Shown piece by piece: positions 62,146-64,000 of a stretch of 64,000 nt of DNA (position 1 is its first letter; every line of letters starts with the position of its first letter). Location: contig CAIPZV010000085.1 in the NCBI GenBank assembly GCA_903869595.1, forward strand, positions 1 to 64,000, given 5' to 3'. A program made the position numbers and the translations under genes. The notes under the pieces are model-generated. The model was not told the origin of the DNA and searched no databases. It saw nothing but the letters and a program-made list of their open reading frames with translations. This DNA is from an uncultured beta proteobacterium. Its GTDB lineage: Bacteria; Pseudomonadota; Gammaproteobacteria; Burkholderiales; Burkholderiaceae_C.

Positions 62146-64000
62146 ATGACCGCCAATACACCCGCTTCACGCGCTGAACACTCTCGATTTGCGCAAAGAA
62201 TACGCAGACGGTACGGCGCGACATTGGCGATGCTGCCACAGGGCCTGCCCGATGCAAGCGCGCAAGCTACGCTGTACCAGGCTTTACGCGCACAAAACCT
62301 GGCGGTTGGCGAGGCCTTGCGCATCACCCGCCAGCAGGTACTCGAACGCTTGTTGGTGCTCGATTGCGAGGCGGGGCTGGACTTGCGCGCGGTCACGCAG
62401 TGTATGACCGAACTGGCCGAACTGGCGCTGTGCGAAGCCTATGCCCAGGCCAGCGCCGATGTGCAGTCCGTGCATGGCGCGCCTTGCAAAGCCGATGGCA
62501 GCGCCAGCGCCTTGTGCATCATCGGCATGGGCAAACTGGGTGCGCGCGAGCTCAATGTTTCGAGCGACATTGATTTGATTTATGTGTACGAAGCCGATGG
62601 CGACACCAGCGGCCATACCGAAGGGCGCGGCCGCATCTCCAACCAGGAGTACTACGGCAAGCTGGTGCGCGCGCTGTACATGCTATTGGGCGACACCACC
62701 GAGCACGGTTTTGTTTTTCGGGTGGACCTGGCGCTGCGGCCCAACGGCAACTCTGGCCCGCCCGCCGTGTCGCTGGGCGCCTTGGAAGAATATTTCCAGA
62801 CCCAGGGGCGCGAGTGGGAGCGCTTTGCCTGGCTCAAAAGCCGGGTGCTAGCGCCACAGTCCAGCGTGGGCAGCGCTTTTGCGCTGCAATTGCGCGCAGT
62901 TGTTACGCCTTTCGTGTTTCGCAAATACCTGGACTACAACGTGTTTGACGCGCTGCGCGTGCTGCACCGCCAAATCCGCGAGCACGCGGGCAAACGCAGC
63001 GCGGGCCACCCCGAGCGGCACAACGATGTCAAGCTCTCGCGCGGCGGCATCCGCGAAATTGAATTTACCGTGCAACTACTGCAAGTCGTGCGCGGCGGCC
63101 AATTTCCCGAGTTGCGCACCCGCCCCACGCTGAGCGCCTTGCAACGCTTGGTACAGGCGGGCCTGATGCCCGCCGAAAAAGCCCAGGCCTTGCAAGAAGC
63201 TTATGTTTTTTTGCGCTGCGTGGAGCACCGCATTCAGTACCTGGACGACCAACAAACCCATGTGCTGCCCACTGCGGATGCCGACCTGGCCTGGATCGCC
63301 GACACCTTGGGTATCGCTAGCACCAGCGCATTTTTAGCCCAGCTAGACCACCACCGCGAAAACGTGGCGCAGGAGTTTGATGTTTTGCTGGGTGGCAGCG
63401 ATAAAACTTGTACTGGATGTAAACCTGGCGAGGGCGGCACGGCCAAGCCTGGCGCTGTGCCGGTGACGGACCTAGACAGCGTGCTCGCGCAGTTGCCCAA
63501 AGCCATGCAAGAGCACTTGGCGCTGTGGCGTGACCATCCGCGCATCCTCGCCTTGCGCGAAGAGTCGCGTGGCCGCTTGCTGCGCCTGGTGCAGCGCACT
63601 GGCCAGTGGCTGCAGGAGGGCGAAATAAACCAGGATGCAGCAGTGCGTTTGATGGACTGGATGGAGTCACTGTTGCGCCGCGAAAGCTACCTGGCTTTGC
63701 TGGTGGAGCGCCCTGGTGTACACCAGCGTTTGTTACGGCTTTTAGGCGCCGCCCGTTGGCCTGCGCGCTACTTGCTTAAGCACCCGGGCGTGATCGACGA
63801 ACTGGCGGGTAGCACCATGGTGCGTGAGCGCTTTGATGCTGATGCCTGTGAGGCCGATATTGAGCGCCGCTGCAAAGCCTTGCGCAACAGCGGCGAAGAA
63901 GACGAAGAAAACCTGCTCAACCTGCTGCGCCGCGCGCACCATGCCGAAGTCTTTCGCACGCTGGCGCGCGATGTGGAAGGCCTGATTACCGTAGAGCAAG
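62146..64000 (+). CDS. glnE: Bifunctional glutamine synthetase adenylyltransferase/deadenylase, partial
   Basis: The reading frame starts at ATG 62146 (MTANTPASRAEHSRFA) and stays open to the window edge (618 codons seen of about 900). GlnE adds AMP to glutamine synthetase when nitrogen is plentiful and removes it when scarce, guided by PII. The N-terminal nucleotidyltransferase domain has CIIGMGKLGARELNVSSDID with the catalytic Asp pair, then VFRVDLALRPNGNSGPP and YFQTQGREWERFAWLKSRV, and later KLSRGGIREIEFTVQLLQ. The C-terminal adenylyl-transfer domain lies outside. It diverges from yhdP, 26 bases away. Confidence 0.96.
   Translation, partial: MTANTPASRAEHSRFAQRIRRRYGATLAMLPQGLPDASAQATLYQALRAQNLAVGEALRITRQQVLERLLVLDCEAGLDLRAVTQCMTELAELALCEAYAQASADVQSVHGAPCKADGSASALCIIGMGKLGARELNVSSDIDLIYVYEADGDTSGHTEGRGRISNQEYYGKLVRALYMLLGDTTEHGFVFRVDLALRPNGNSGPPAVSLGALEEYFQTQGREWERFAWLKSRVLAPQSSVGSAFALQLRAVVTPFVFRKYLDYNVFDALRVLHRQIREHAGKRSAGHPERHNDVKLSRGGIREIEFTVQLLQVVRGGQFPELRTRPTLSALQRLVQAGLMPAEKAQALQEAYVFLRCVEHRIQYLDDQQTHVLPTADADLAWIADTLGIASTSAFLAQLDHHRENVAQEFDVLLGGSDKTCTGCKPGEGGTAKPGAVPVTDLDSVLAQLPKAMQEHLALWRDHPRILALREESRGRLLRLVQRTGQWLQEGEINQDAAVRLMDWMESLLRRESYLALLVERPGVHQRLLRLLGAARWPARYLLKHPGVIDELAGSTMVRERFDADACEADIERRCKALRNSGEEDEENLLNLLRRAHHAEVFRTLARDVEGLITVEQ

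Overview
This 64 kb stretch is bacterial chromosome from a betaproteobacterium, most likely order Burkholderiales and probably family Comamonadaceae. I infer this from gene content and order: the rpmH-rnpA-yidD-yidC-mnmE block diverging from dnaA-dnaN-gyrB, lptD-surA-rsmA next to an amgK-like kinase, a second 85-residue IF-1, metX-metW, a fused 1199-residue indolepyruvate oxidoreductase and a YhdP-nitrilase-MltA cluster. Genes are densely packed with many 1-8 nt overlaps, G+C is fairly high, and no tRNA, rRNA, prophage or CRISPR array was seen. The only mobile DNA is the tail of an IS3-type element at the left edge.

Layout. 0-0.4 kb: IS3-family right end inserted into an nnrU-like gene. 0.4-2.7 kb: a non-coding segment with two DnaA-box-like sites, then minCDE (division-site placement). 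2.7-9.8 kb: Lrp regulator, a small unknown, infA, DAHP synthase, a DUF962 protein, an acyl-CoA dehydrogenase with an MFS transporter, a metallo-beta-lactamase-fold hydrolase and a YbaK deacylase. 9.9-12.6 kb: a three-gene signalling operon (LytS/AlgZ-type kinase, small membrane protein, LytTR regulator). 12.7-19.4 kb: a four-gene leftward unit with a complete RND efflux pump and an EamA permease. 19.6-27.9 kb: epoxide-hydrolase-like enzyme, orphan response regulator, the envelope-biogenesis operon lptD-surA-rsmA, divergent amgK, and rsmE. 28-33 kb: lipase-like hydrolase, M20 peptidase, HAD enzyme, and metX-metW behind what looks like a SAM-II riboswitch with a terminator. 33-36 kb: GDT1-type transporter, small lipoprotein, ammonium transporter with a sigma-54-type promoter, and a glycine-rich RRM protein. 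36-42 kb: SDR, lptC, kdsC, kdsD (Kdo supply and LPS export), apt, a GFA protein and mnmE.

42-50 kb is the replication-origin region. yidC, yidD, rnpA and rpmH run left; dnaA, dnaN and gyrB run right; the gap between them holds two perfect inverted DnaA boxes and is the best oriC candidate. Beyond gyrB lie a short gene that looks like a Phd antitoxin fused to the tail of a PIN toxin, the indolepyruvate oxidoreductase, a D-threonine-aldolase-like enzyme, mltA, a nitrilase-family amidase, yhdP and the first part of glnE, which runs off the right edge.

Most of the window is core genome. The observations I consider most worth a second look are the metX riboswitch-terminator leader, the Phd-PIN fusion, the three-gene LytS/LytTR operon with repeated periplasmic motifs, the DnaA-box pair upstream of minC, the sigma-54 leader of amtB, and the IS insertion in nnrU.
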